Part shown: piece by piece, positions 1 through 7,767 of the stretch
How the letters are laid out: the number at the start of each line of letters is the position of its first letter
How positions within the stretch are numbered: the stretch's first letter is position 1
DNA from: an uncultured Blautia sp.
GTDB lineage: Bacteria; Bacillota; Clostridia; Lachnospirales; Lachnospiraceae
NCBI GenBank assembly: GCA_900541345.1
Contig: UQJE01000003.1
Span: 11,109-75,108 of the forward strand
Direction of reading: 5' to 3'
Length of the DNA stretch: 64,000 bases
The notes under the pieces: model-generated
What the model saw: only the letters and a program-made list of their open reading frames with translations
The model's database searches: none
What the model was told of the DNA's origin: nothing
Program-made: the position numbers and the translations under genes

Positions 1-675
1 GGCTGTGCTTTGTTTCTTCTATATTATTCTTTTTCTGCCTGGAATACGGAATCGGAAATTATGGCTTACGCGGAAGCAATGGGGGCTGCCCTGCCTCTTT
101 TAATCAGTCTTTTATCTGCGATTTCGGTGGAGCTGGAAGAAAGAAACCATTTTCAGACTTTTCTGGGAACAGCGAAAAAAAAGAAAAGCGCCCTCCTTGG
201 AAAATACTTTGCCCTTCTGTTTTTTACCTTCCTTTCTTTTCTTCTTGCAGTGGGACTTTTTGGAGTTGGATTTACTTCTCTTCTTGGGAAAGAGGGAATG
301 ACAACGGGACTTTGTGTGAGGCTTATTTTTGCACTGTGGCTTCCTTCTGCAGCCTTATACGCAATTCATCTTTTTCTTAATCTTGCCTTTCAGAAATCTG
401 TATCAATCGCAGTGGGGGCAGGAGAGTCTCTTATATCCGCTCTTTTTCTTACCGGGCTTGGAGAAGGGAATTGGGTATTTGTTCCTGCTTCCTGGAGCGC
501 CAGATGGGCAATGTATGTAACTGGGACGGAGTTAAACGATACTTACAGAGCGGCGATACAGGAGTCATTAAATTTAAGGAGAAGCGCAGGAATCTGCCTG
601 TTGATAACTGTTTTTCTTTGTGGCATAATTCTTGTATGGTTCAAATTTTATGAAGGAAGGCAGTGCAATGATTAA
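1..675 (+). CDS. Lantibiotic-immunity-type ABC transporter permease, 5' end cut by window edge
   Basis: Membrane subunit of a peptide-exporting ABC transporter of the LanE/LanG (MutG, SpaG) type, which moves lantibiotics away from the cell membrane. The frame is open from base 1, so the N-terminus lies outside the window and the apparent TTG at 10 is probably internal. Several hydrophobic segments are visible (AALPLLISLLSAISV, FALLFFTFLSFLLAVGLFG, a C-terminal ICLLITVFLCGIILVWF). The segment VELEERNHFQTFLG matches the cytoplasmic loop typical of this permease family. The stop overlaps the start of the next gene by 7 bases, so it is translationally coupled to a response regulator, as in lanFEG-RK loci. 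The family is fairly secure; the substrate is inferred. Confidence 0.65.
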   Translation, partial: GCALFLLYYSFSAWNTESEIMAYAEAMGAALPLLISLLSAISVELEERNHFQTFLGTAKKKKSALLGKYFALLFFTFLSFLLAVGLFGVGFTSLLGKEGMTTGLCVRLIFALWLPSAALYAIHLFLNLAFQKSVSIAVGAGESLISALFLTGLGEGNWVFVPASWSARWAMYVTGTELNDTYRAAIQESLNLRRSAGICLLITVFLCGIILVWFKFYEGRQCND

Positions 676-1317
676 TGTTCTTGCAGTGGATGATGAGAAA
701 GAAATTTTAAAAATAATTAAAAAAGCTCTGGAAAAAGAAGGATATGTGGTGACGACGGTCAGTGAGCCGGAAACTGTGAAAAAAATGAATCTTGGTTGTT
801 TTCAGATGATCCTTCTTGATGTGATGATGCCTGGAACTGACGGATTTTCTCTGTGCAGGGAAATCAGGGACAAGGTAGACTGTCCGATTCTTTTTGTTAC
901 TGCAAAAACAGGAGAAAAGGAGCTTATGACAGGACTTGGTACGATTACATAACAAAGCCTTTTGGAATCGGGGAGCTTCGTGCAAGAGTGGCGGCTCATT
1001 TAAGACGGGAAAACCGACAGAAGAAAAACGCTGTTTTTGTGGGAGAAATCCAGCTTGAGCTTCGCTCCAGAAAAATTTTTTATAAGGGGGAGGAGATTCC
1101 CCTTACAAAGAGTGAGTATGCCATCTGCGAATATCTTGCCATGAATAAGGGGCAAATTTTTTCAAAGGAGAGAATTTATGAGCACATATTCGGATTTGAC
1201 GGAGAGAGCGACCTTTCCGTAATTACCGAACATATCAAAAATATACGTGCTAAATTTCAGAAAAAAGGGCTTTCCGTAATTGAGACAAAGTGGGGGATTG
1301 GATACAGATGGGAGTAA
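669..1317 (+). pseudogene. OmpR-type response regulator, frameshifted
   Basis: Starts at ATG 669 (MINVLAVDDE), overlapping the upstream permease stop. The receiver domain reads normally through the phospho-acceptor Asp (MILLDVMMPGTDG) to KELMTGLG near 938. The expected GADDY motif is then missing and the frame stops at 950-952. From about 940 the next frame carries YDYITKPFGIGELRARV and an intact winged-helix DNA-binding domain, ending IGYRWE at 1317. The junction is best explained by loss of 3n+1 bases (for example gcag) inside the GADDY codons. The missing stretch sits beside the phosphorylation pocket, so neither half should work. It could also be an assembly error. The stop overlaps the kinase start by 10 bases, so the pair was a normal regulator-kinase operon of the NisR/SpaR type. 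Confidence 0.8.
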
Positions 1318-2711
1318 AAAAACAAAGTCTTTATCAGTTCTTTTTAAAATATACAGTGCAGATTTGTGTGAATACGGTTTTGATTGTGGGACTGCTGGTT
1401 TTGCTGGCAGCCCTTTCCGGCGTTTCCGGATTGATTCTTCCGGCAAATTATGCGGAAGTACAATTAAAAAAAGACAGGGAAATGCTTAGGCAGGTTTCGG
1501 TCATTTCCGAAGAGATGATTCCTCCTTACTGTACTTACGGTGTGTATAAAGAGAACGGAAGGTGGCTGTATGGAAATTTTCCGGAAGAGATAAGAGAACA
1601 GAATTGGGAGAATTTTGAAACAGATACAAAATTTGCATCTGATGGGAAATATTTCTTTTTTATAGAGAGAGAAAACGGAGAAGTCTGTATCGTAAAATAT
1701 GCGTTGAAAGCGTATTTTGCCGGAGATCATCCTGTTTTAAACAGAATCGGGCCGGAAAATATGCTGCCTCTTATTTTTCTTGTACTCTTTTTGCTTCAGG
1801 TGATTGTTTTCTCCAGGATTTTTTCAAAAAGGCTCAGGCATCGTCTGCTTGTACTAAATCAGGCAACAGAAAAAATTGGAAATAATAACCTGGATTTTGA
1901 GAGAGAGCATTCAGATATAAAGGAGATTGAGGAGGTTTTAGGTTCCCTTGAGCATTTGAGGAAATCTCTGAAAATGTCTTTGGAAGAGCAGTGGGAAATG
2001 GAGATAAAACGGGAGGAGGAGCTTTCGGCTCTTGCACATGATATAAAAACGCCAGTAACAATTATAAGGGGAAATGCGGAACTTTTAAACGAAGAAGATT
2101 TAAATACAGAGCAGAGAGAATGTAGTGAAGCGATTCTTAAAAATGTGGAACAGATCGAGCAGTATCTGCAGGCAATGAGGCAGGTGATTCATAATGAATT
2201 CCCGGAAGAAAAAACAGAAATTCTTGAGGGGAAAGCGCTTTCAGAAGAATTTATAAAGAAGGCGGAGGAGATTGCGGCAGCAGAAAATATAAAGATTTCT
2301 ATAGAAAAATGCGCAGAGAAGTGCAAAATAAAAGGAAACAGAAAAGAGCTTCTTCGGGCATGGGAAAACCTTGTGGGAAATGCAGTTACCTATACAGATA
2401 AAGAAAAAGGAATTTATGTTTTTACAGAAATAAAAGAGAGAGACGGAAACTCCTTTCTTTTGGCAGGAGTGAGTGACTATGGACAGGGATTTTCAAAAGA
2501 AGATTTACTTCACGGTACGGAGCGGTTTTACAGAGGCGATAAAAGTCGCCACGGGAGAGAACATCAGGGACTTGGACTTTTTATTGCGTCGAACATAGTA
2601 AAAGCGCAGGGAGGAAGTCTGGTTCTTAAAAATTCAGAAGAGACCGGGGGCGGTCAGACGCAGCTTTGGATATTGACAGAAGGAGAAAAAGAAGGACAGA
2701 GAGATGAATGA
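1308..2711 (+). CDS. Sensor histidine kinase (lantibiotic-type two-component system)
   Basis: Membrane histidine kinase of 467 residues. ATG 1308 is preferred over ATG 1290 because it directly overlaps the upstream stop and begins at MGVKKQSL before the first membrane helix (about residues 20-42). An extracytoplasmic domain of about 110 residues follows, then a second helix near 150-170, a HAMP-like linker, the H-box ALAHDIKTPVTIIRG with the phospho-accepting His, the N-box ENLVGNAVTYTD, and G-boxes DYGQGF and GLGLFIAS. All catalytic boxes are intact, although its presumed cognate regulator just upstream is broken. Its 3' end overlaps the next response regulator by 8 bases, so it may now signal to that protein. 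Ligand unknown; lantibiotic-like peptides are inferred from context. Confidence 0.85.
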   Translation: MGVKKQSLYQFFLKYTVQICVNTVLIVGLLVLLAALSGVSGLILPANYAEVQLKKDREMLRQVSVISEEMIPPYCTYGVYKENGRWLYGNFPEEIREQNWENFETDTKFASDGKYFFFIERENGEVCIVKYALKAYFAGDHPVLNRIGPENMLPLIFLVLFLLQVIVFSRIFSKRLRHRLLVLNQATEKIGNNNLDFEREHSDIKEIEEVLGSLEHLRKSLKMSLEEQWEMEIKREEELSALAHDIKTPVTIIRGNAELLNEEDLNTEQRECSEAILKNVEQIEQYLQAMRQVIHNEFPEEKTEILEGKALSEEFIKKAEEIAAAENIKISIEKCAEKCKIKGNRKELLRAWENLVGNAVTYTDKEKGIYVFTEIKERDGNSFLLAGVSDYGQGFSKEDLLHGTERFYRGDKSRHGREHQGLGLFIASNIVKAQGGSLVLKNSEETGGGQTQLWILTEGEKEGQRDE

Positions 2712-3414
2712 GAGACAGAAAACAATTCTTGTAGCAGAAGATGATACAGAGATTAATAAGCTGATATGCAAAATTCTGGAAAAAGGAGGATACAGGGCAG
2801 TATCGGCTTTTTCCGGGACAGAGGCAGAACTTCGCTTTGGCATGGAAATAATGGATATGGTTATTCTCGATTTAATGATGCCGGGAATGGATGGGGAATC
2901 CCTTCTTCGAAAAATTCGAACAGACAGAAAATCAGAAATTCCAGCTTTGGTTCTTTCGGCAAAATCAGCGCTGGAAGACAAGGTAACCCTTTTAAAAAGC
3001 GGGGCAGACGATTATATGACGAAGCCTTTTGAGCCGGATGAGCTTTTAGCGAGAGTGTATGCACTTTTAAGAAGAAGCGGGGCAAAGGAGGAAAGGCCAG
3101 AAGCAGTATTCGGAGAGCAAGTTCTCACTTTTAAAAGCTTAAAACTTTTGAAGAAAGGACGCCAGGTGTCTGTAAAAGAAAAAACACTTACACTTACACC
3201 TCATGAATATGAAATTCTTCTTCTCCTTATGGAAGAGCCGGATAAAGTTTTTTCAAGAGAAAGCCTTTACGAGAAGGTGTGGAAAGGAGGATATTACGGG
3301 GAGGACAATACGGTAAATGTTCATGTGAGCAATCTTCGTAAGAAAATAGCGGCTGTTGACGGGGAAGAGGAGTATATTAAAACAGTTTGGGGAATCGGAT
3401 TTAAAATGGCGTAA
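2704..3414 (+). CDS. OmpR/PhoB-type response regulator
   Basis: Transcription regulator of 236 residues with a receiver domain (acidic pocket VAEDD, phospho-acceptor Asp in VILDLMMPGMDG, switch Lys in MTKPFEPDEL) followed by a winged-helix DNA-binding domain ending KTVWGIGFKMA. It overlaps the upstream kinase by 8 bases and so belongs to the same transcript. It also precedes the ABC transporter and second kinase at 3518-6152, so two kinases flank one intact regulator. The receiver retains the GADDY motif that the sister gene at 669-1317 has lost. Likely targets are the transporter genes downstream. Family certain, pairing inferred. Confidence 0.88.
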   Translation: MNERQKTILVAEDDTEINKLICKILEKGGYRAVSAFSGTEAELRFGMEIMDMVILDLMMPGMDGESLLRKIRTDRKSEIPALVLSAKSALEDKVTLLKSGADDYMTKPFEPDELLARVYALLRRSGAKEERPEAVFGEQVLTFKSLKLLKKGRQVSVKEKTLTLTPHEYEILLLLMEEPDKVFSRESLYEKVWKGGYYGEDNTVNVHVSNLRKKIAAVDGEEEYIKTVWGIGFKMA

Positions 3415-3426
3415 TCTTTATGAATT

Positions 3427-3471
3427 CTTTAAACTTTCTTGAGGACTTATTTAAAGCCCTTTTTGTATACT
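3427..3471 (+). promoter_or_regulatory. Candidate regulator-controlled promoter of the ABC transporter
   Basis: The 103-base gap between the response regulator and the ABC ATPase holds an inverted repeat, CTTTAAA (3427-3433) and TTTAAAG (3450-3456), upstream of a -10-like TATACT (3466-3471). The best -35-like hexamer, TTGAGG at 3439, is 21 bases from the -10. Such over-long spacing is common at activator-dependent promoters. Weak evidence from sequence alone. Confidence 0.3.
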
Positions 3472-3517
3472 TCTGATTACAGAAAGGACGCAAGTTTTCA
3501 AAGAAAGGAAGAAAAAA

Positions 3518-4444
3518 ATGGGAGAATATATTATAAAAACAAAAAATCTCACAAAGAATTACGGAAAATTTTGTGCGTTGAATCGTGTGGGAATTTCTGT
3601 AAAAAGAGGAGAGATATACGGACTTGTAGGCGACAACGGGGCAGGAAAAACCACTTTCTTAAAGCTCCTGTCAGGTCTTGCAACTCCTTCAGAGGGAGAA
3701 ATAGCCCTGTTTGGTGAGCACGAGGAAAAGAAAATTGAGAAAATGAGAAACAGGACAGGCGTTCTCATTGAAAATCCCGGATTTTATCCACAGCTTAATG
3801 TAAGACAAAATCTGGAATATGCAAGAATACAAAAAGGCGTTCCCGGAAAAAAATGCGTGGAGGAAATTCTGGAGCTTACAGGGCTTCGTACGGCAGCAAA
3901 GAAAAAAGCAAAATCGCTTTCCCTTGGAATGAAACAGAGGTTGGGACTTGGAATTGCTCTTATGGGAATCCCGGAGCTTCTGATTCTTGACGAGCCTATA
4001 AATGGTCTTGACCCAAGCGGGATTGTGGAGATGAGAAATCTTCTTCTTCGTCTTTGCAGAGAAAAAAATATTACGATTCTTCTTTCCAGTCATATTTTGA
4101 GCGAGTTGGAGCAGATGGCCGATACTTACGGATTTTTAAAGAACGGATGTCTTCTCCGCCAGATATCCCGAAAGGCGATTCTGGAGGAGTGTGCAGATTA
4201 TGTGGAAATCGCTGTTTCTGACAGAGAGAAATATGCAGCTCTGCTGGAAAAAGAGCTTTCTGTGGGGAATTACAAAGTGATGCCCGATGGAAAAATCCGA
4301 ATTTTAAATGCGGAGTTCGTAAATGAGATATACAGCCGTCTTGCCCAGGAACATGAAATTGATGTTCTGGAGCTTTCGCGGAAAAGCCAGTCTCTTGAGG
4401 AATATTACCTGAATTTAAAAGAAGGAGGAAGCCAGTTATGTTAA
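3518..4444 (+). CDS. ABC transporter ATP-binding protein, BcrA/lantibiotic-protection type
   Basis: ATPase of 308 residues that energises the adjacent membrane protein to remove or detoxify a peptide antibiotic. Walker A (GDNGAGKTTFLKLL, about residues 37-50), signature (LSLGMKQRLGLG), Walker B with catalytic Glu (LLILDEPINGLDP) and the switch His (SSHILSE) are all present. The C-terminal extension of about 80 residues after the switch region is typical of BcrA-like ATPases. The ribosome binding site AAAGGAAG precedes ATG 3518. The stop overlaps the permease start by 7 bases, indicating coupling. With the regulator upstream and kinase downstream it forms a classical self-protection module. 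Substrate unknown. Confidence 0.85.
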   Translation: MGEYIIKTKNLTKNYGKFCALNRVGISVKRGEIYGLVGDNGAGKTTFLKLLSGLATPSEGEIALFGEHEEKKIEKMRNRTGVLIENPGFYPQLNVRQNLEYARIQKGVPGKKCVEEILELTGLRTAAKKKAKSLSLGMKQRLGLGIALMGIPELLILDEPINGLDPSGIVEMRNLLLRLCREKNITILLSSHILSELEQMADTYGFLKNGCLLRQISRKAILEECADYVEIAVSDREKYAALLEKELSVGNYKVMPDGKIRILNAEFVNEIYSRLAQEHEIDVLELSRKSQSLEEYYLNLKEGGSQLC

Positions 4445-5211
4445 ATTATATGAAAAGCGAGTGGTATAAAACCATTCATGGAAAAGGCTTTTATATTGCA
4501 GGAGGCGTGATGTGCGGTCTTGTCCTTCTTATGAATCTGATTTTATGGGGCAGCAATCATTTTATTACAAATTTCCCATACGGGACATTCCGGTTTTCTC
4601 TAAATACGTTTACAGCCCAGCCAATCTGGATGATTGCTCTTGGAAGCACTATTGCAGGCGTTCTTTTTATAGATGACAGAAAATCCGGAATTATTAAAAA
4701 TACCATTGCCTACGGTGTTCCAAGAGAACAGATCCTTATTGGAAAATGGCTGGTATCGCTGGTCAGCAGCTTTATTTTAATGTGCGTGGTTTTTGTTGTG
4801 TATGTAGGAAGCGCATATGTTCTTCTTGAAAACCCGGAGTGGGAGCCTTTGAGGCAGATGATGATGGCAATGGTATCTGCGCTTCCCTTTTCTATTGCAG
4901 CAATGATGCTTATGAACTGTCTTGGTATAATTATGGAAAAAGAAACCATAACCATGCTCTGGTGGATGGCAGTGATTTATTTTATTCCTATGGCAGTGGA
5001 TATACTTGGTTTGTATTTTAAAACATTTGAAAAAATTTCACGATGGTTGCCTTATACATTTTTACGAAGAGAAGTTCTTGTCACAAGGGGCGCGTATCAA
5101 TGCCTGTGGGATACACCGGAGGGATTTTTGAAATGTATGGTAACGGGCGTGATAGGAATGGCTGTTTTTGGCGCCTGGGGAATTATAAAATTCAGAAAGC
5201 AGCAGATATAA
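4438..5211 (+). CDS. ABC-2 type permease of lantibiotic-protection transporter
   Basis: Integral membrane partner (257 residues) of the ATPase just upstream. Six hydrophobic segments can be picked out, beginning with GFYIAGGVMCGLVLLMNLIL and ending VTGVIGMAVFGAWGIIKF. A charged loop, FIDDRKSGIIKNTIAYGVPR, matches the conserved cytoplasmic loop of ABC-2 permeases of the BcrB/LanE kind, where KNTIAYGVSR is a recurrent motif. It overlaps the ATPase by 7 bases and is followed 23 bases later by a kinase. Role inferred from family and context. Confidence 0.8.
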   Translation: MLNYMKSEWYKTIHGKGFYIAGGVMCGLVLLMNLILWGSNHFITNFPYGTFRFSLNTFTAQPIWMIALGSTIAGVLFIDDRKSGIIKNTIAYGVPREQILIGKWLVSLVSSFILMCVVFVVYVGSAYVLLENPEWEPLRQMMMAMVSALPFSIAAMMLMNCLGIIMEKETITMLWWMAVIYFIPMAVDILGLYFKTFEKISRWLPYTFLRREVLVTRGAYQCLWDTPEGFLKCMVTGVIGMAVFGAWGIIKFRKQQI

Positions 5212-5234
5212 AGCAACATGAAAAGGAGGGGGCA

Positions 5235-6152
5235 ATGAAAGAAGCAGTGATTCTTATTTTGAGTATTCTTGTGTGCTATCTTCTGTGGAGACTTTTTTCC
5301 ATAAAATACACACTGAAAAAAGCAGAGAAGGAGCTTCGTGAAATTTCGGCGGAGCCGGAAGAAAACAGAATCGTAAAGTTTCCTGTTCCGGATAAAACGA
5401 TGGAAGCATTTCTTTGTGCTGTAAACGAGAATCTTGAGGAAATACGGAAGCTTCGCATTGCCTACGCAAAAAAAGAAGAAAATTTAAAAGAAGAGATTGA
5501 AAATATCAGTCACGATCTTCGCACGCCTCTCACTGCCATTCTTGGATATTTAAAAATGATGGACATCTCGTCCATGAGCAGGGAAGAGCAGGAATCTTTA
5601 AAAATTGTGAGAAAGAAATCAGAAGAGCTTCAAAAGCTAATTGGACAGTTTTATGAGCTTTCCAGAGTAAGCGACGGAAACTTTCAGATGAAACTGGAGG
5701 AGACGGATGCAGGCAGGATTCTTCGGGAATGCTGTCTTTCTCATTACGGGCTTTTGGAAAAATTAAAAGTAGAGCTTTTCATTCCGGAAATGCCGGTAAA
5801 AATAAGGGGAAATCAGGAGGCACTTACAAGAGTATTTGTAAATCTTCTTCAGAACAGCGTGCGGTACGGACAGACGGAGCTTACAGTTTTTGCAGAAAAT
5901 AAAGAGAATGAGGCTGTATTTATTTTTGAAAATGACATAGAAGAGGGAACAGAGCTTTCAGATCCATCCAGACTTTTTGATCGTTTTTATATGCAGGAAG
6001 CTTCCAGGACAAAGGGAGGAACAGGGCTTGGGCTTACAGTAAGTAAATATCTTGTGGAATATATGAATGGAAAGATATGGGCAGAATATAAAAAGACAGA
6101 GCAAAAAACATACCTTCAAATTACGATAGGTTTTCCTCTTATATTTTTTTGA
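5235..6152 (+). CDS. Sensor histidine kinase with a single N-terminal helix
   Basis: Kinase of 305 residues. ATG 5235 is chosen because the near-perfect ribosome binding site AAAAGGAGG lies just upstream; a longer frame from 5043 runs through the permease gene. One N-terminal hydrophobic segment (AVILILSILVCYLLWRLF) anchors it, followed by a coiled stretch and the H-box ENISHDLRTPLTAILGYL, an N-box FVNLLQNSVRYGQ and GGTGLGLTVSKYLVEYMNG. With almost no extracellular domain it belongs to the intramembrane-sensing class common next to peptide-antibiotic ABC transporters. It probably signals to the regulator at 2704-3414. The operon ends here. Confidence 0.84.
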   Translation: MKEAVILILSILVCYLLWRLFSIKYTLKKAEKELREISAEPEENRIVKFPVPDKTMEAFLCAVNENLEEIRKLRIAYAKKEENLKEEIENISHDLRTPLTAILGYLKMMDISSMSREEQESLKIVRKKSEELQKLIGQFYELSRVSDGNFQMKLEETDAGRILRECCLSHYGLLEKLKVELFIPEMPVKIRGNQEALTRVFVNLLQNSVRYGQTELTVFAENKENEAVFIFENDIEEGTELSDPSRLFDRFYMQEASRTKGGTGLGLTVSKYLVEYMNGKIWAEYKKTEQKTYLQITIGFPLIFF

Positions 6153-6171
6153 ACAGATATGTTCGAAAATA

Positions 6172-6200
6172 TTGGAAAATCCCTGTAACTGTGATAAACT
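6172..6200 (+). promoter_or_regulatory. Promoter of the bacteriohemerythrin gene
   Basis: TTGGAA (6172-6177) and TAAACT (6195-6200) are separated by 17 bases and lie 71 bases upstream of the hemerythrin start. The motif ATATGTTC occurs twice around it (6157-6164 and 6203-6210), a possible regulator site. Confidence 0.45.
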
Positions 6201-6270
6201 GTATATGTTCAGAACTGTCAGAAGAGCAGATGCTGACAGGAAACATAAGAGACGCAGGAGGTCCGATAAA

Positions 6271-6669
6271 ATGAGAGTAGAATTTGATAAAGCATTGGAA
6301 ACAGGAAATGAAATGATCGATTCTCAGCATAAAGAGCTGATCAGTAGAATTGACCAGCTTCTTGTAAGCTGCCAGGATGGAAATGGACAGGTAAAGGCAA
6401 TTAAAATGCTGGATTACCTTCTTGACTATACAGAGTTCCATTTTGACGCAGAAGAGAAACTTCAGGAAGAAATCAGTTTTCCTGCAATTAATGAGCATAA
6501 GGCAAAACACGCAGAATTTAAAAATGCAGTAAAAGAACTGCAGGAAATGCTTGAGGAAGAAGAAGGTCCAACAGAGGCTTTTGTTGCTCAGGTTCAGAAA
6601 AATGTAGTAGACTGGCTGTTTGACCATATTAAAGTATTTGACCGCGCAGTTGCAGAATACAAGGGTTGA
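6271..6669 (+). CDS. Bacteriohemerythrin
   Basis: Single-domain O2-binding di-iron protein (132 residues), used by anaerobes and microaerophiles to sense, store or scavenge oxygen. ATG 6271 is chosen because CAGGAGGT lies just upstream; the frame is open further upstream, but that part is not hemerythrin-like. All ligands of the family are visible: His20 (IDSQHKEL), His57 and Glu61 (EFHFDAEEKL), His76 and His80 (NEHKAKHAEF), His119 and Asp124 (LFDHIKVFD). Length fits the family. It has its own promoter. The following acetyltransferase starts 5 bases after its stop and is probably cotranscribed. Confidence 0.93.
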   Translation: MRVEFDKALETGNEMIDSQHKELISRIDQLLVSCQDGNGQVKAIKMLDYLLDYTEFHFDAEEKLQEEISFPAINEHKAKHAEFKNAVKELQEMLEEEEGPTEAFVAQVQKNVVDWLFDHIKVFDRAVAEYKG

Positions 6670-6673
6670 GAAA

Positions 6674-7246
6674 TTGGAGACAGAGAAGCAGTTTACTGTC
6701 CGTATGGCAGAAGAGAAAGACGCAGAAGCGCTTCTTTCTATTTACAGCTATTATGTAAAACATACGGCAGTAAGTTTTGACTATGAAGTGCCCTCTCTTT
6801 TGGAGTTTACAGAGAAGATGAGAGACATAAAGAAGCGTTATCCTTATCTCGTTGTGGAGGAGAGCGGAGAAGTAAGAGGTTATGCGTATGCTGCTGTTTT
6901 TAAAGAGCGTGTAGCGTATGACTGGTCTGTGGAGACAACCATTTATCTGAATCCGGACTATAAGGGAAGAGGATACGGAAAGGCGCTTTATGAAAAACTG
7001 GAGGAGCTTTTAAGAAAGCAGAATATCCAGAATATGAATGCCTGCATTGCCTGTATTGATGTGGAGGACGAATACCTCACAAATGACAGCCCCAGATTTC
7101 ATCATCATATGGGCTTTCAGATGGTGGGTAAATTCCATAAATCAGGATGTAAATTCGGAAGATGGTACGATATGATATGGATGGAAAAGATAATAGGGGA
7201 TCATAGAGAACCCCCGTTTCCAGTCTGTCCTGTTACAGAAATCTGA
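6674..7246 (+). CDS. GNAT N-acetyltransferase, phosphinothricin-acetyltransferase-like
   Basis: Acetyl-CoA-dependent N-acetyltransferase of the PAT subfamily. The acetyl-CoA loop is visible as YLNPDYKGRGYGKALYEKL, and the PAT-like start FTVRMAEEKDAEALLSIYSYYV supplies strand one and helix one. The frame is open from 6620, but that part overlaps hemerythrin. The likely start is TTG 6674 with AAGGG at 6661-6665, since the first internal ATG (6704) would delete strand one. PAT enzymes acetylate amino acid analogues or amine metabolites. The true substrate cannot be read from sequence. The C-terminal tail after MIWMEKII is unusually long. Confidence 0.75.
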   Translation: METEKQFTVRMAEEKDAEALLSIYSYYVKHTAVSFDYEVPSLLEFTEKMRDIKKRYPYLVVEESGEVRGYAYAAVFKERVAYDWSVETTIYLNPDYKGRGYGKALYEKLEELLRKQNIQNMNACIACIDVEDEYLTNDSPRFHHHMGFQMVGKFHKSGCKFGRWYDMIWMEKIIGDHREPPFPVCPVTEI

Positions 7247-7267
7247 GTTTTATAAGAAAATAGAAAT

Positions 7268-7306
7268 CCCGACAGTTCATGTTGATATATGTGCTGTCGG
7301 GGTTTT
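7268..7306. terminator. Bidirectional intrinsic terminator
   Basis: CCCGACAG (7268-7275) pairs with CTGTCGGG (7294-7301), followed by TTTT. It separates two convergent acetyltransferase genes and probably serves both. Confidence 0.75.
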
Positions 7307-7310
7307 CATT

Positions 7311-7727
7311 TTATAATTCTTTCGTCATAGCAATGTGAGGATAGTTTTCTTCGAGGAATATTTCTCCCTGTTTTTTGTATCCCTGCTTTTCGTAAAAGCC
7401 TTCTACCTGATATTGGGCAGAAAGTGTGACGATTTTTCCGCCTCTATTAGAAATTTCTTTTTCGGCAAGCTCCATAAGTTTTGCTCCGTAATGTTTGTTG
7501 CGAAACTCTTTGCGTACAGCCACACGTCCGATTACAAAGCTTTCTTTTTCAGATGAGTAAAAGAATCTGCAGGTGGCAGCGGCAATACCATCTTCGAAAA
7601 TCACAATATGGACAGCTCTTTTGTCTGCATCATCAAATTCTTCCTGAAATTTCTGTTCTTCCACAAAGACTTTCAGACGGATAAGTTTTGCTTCTTCCGG
7701 CAGTGATTCGTAAATTTTAAATTCCAT
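7311..7727 (-). CDS. GNAT N-acetyltransferase, ElaA/YjcF-like
   Basis: Small acetyltransferase of 138 residues. The N-terminus IRLKVFVEEQKFQEEFDDAD matches the VFVxEQ signature of the ElaA/YjcF group. The acetyl-CoA binding segment is IGRVAVRKEFRNKHYGAKLMELAE, and the C-terminal YEKQGYKKQGEIFLEENYPHIAM is also characteristic. Nothing nearby reveals the substrate. It is transcribed toward the shared terminator at 7268-7306. Confidence 0.82.
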   Translation of the reverse strand: MEFKIYESLPEEAKLIRLKVFVEEQKFQEEFDDADKRAVHIVIFEDGIAAATCRFFYSSEKESFVIGRVAVRKEFRNKHYGAKLMELAEKEISNRGGKIVTLSAQYQVEGFYEKQGYKKQGEIFLEENYPHIAMTKEL

Positions 7728-7767
7728 GATAATCTCCCAATACTATATTTGCCTGTTTATCAGAGTA

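Noticed and set aside
6151..6164. GAAC-N6-GTTC upstream of hemerythrin as a LexA (SOS) box
   Set aside because: The Firmicute LexA site has four bases between GAAC and GTTC; here there are six.
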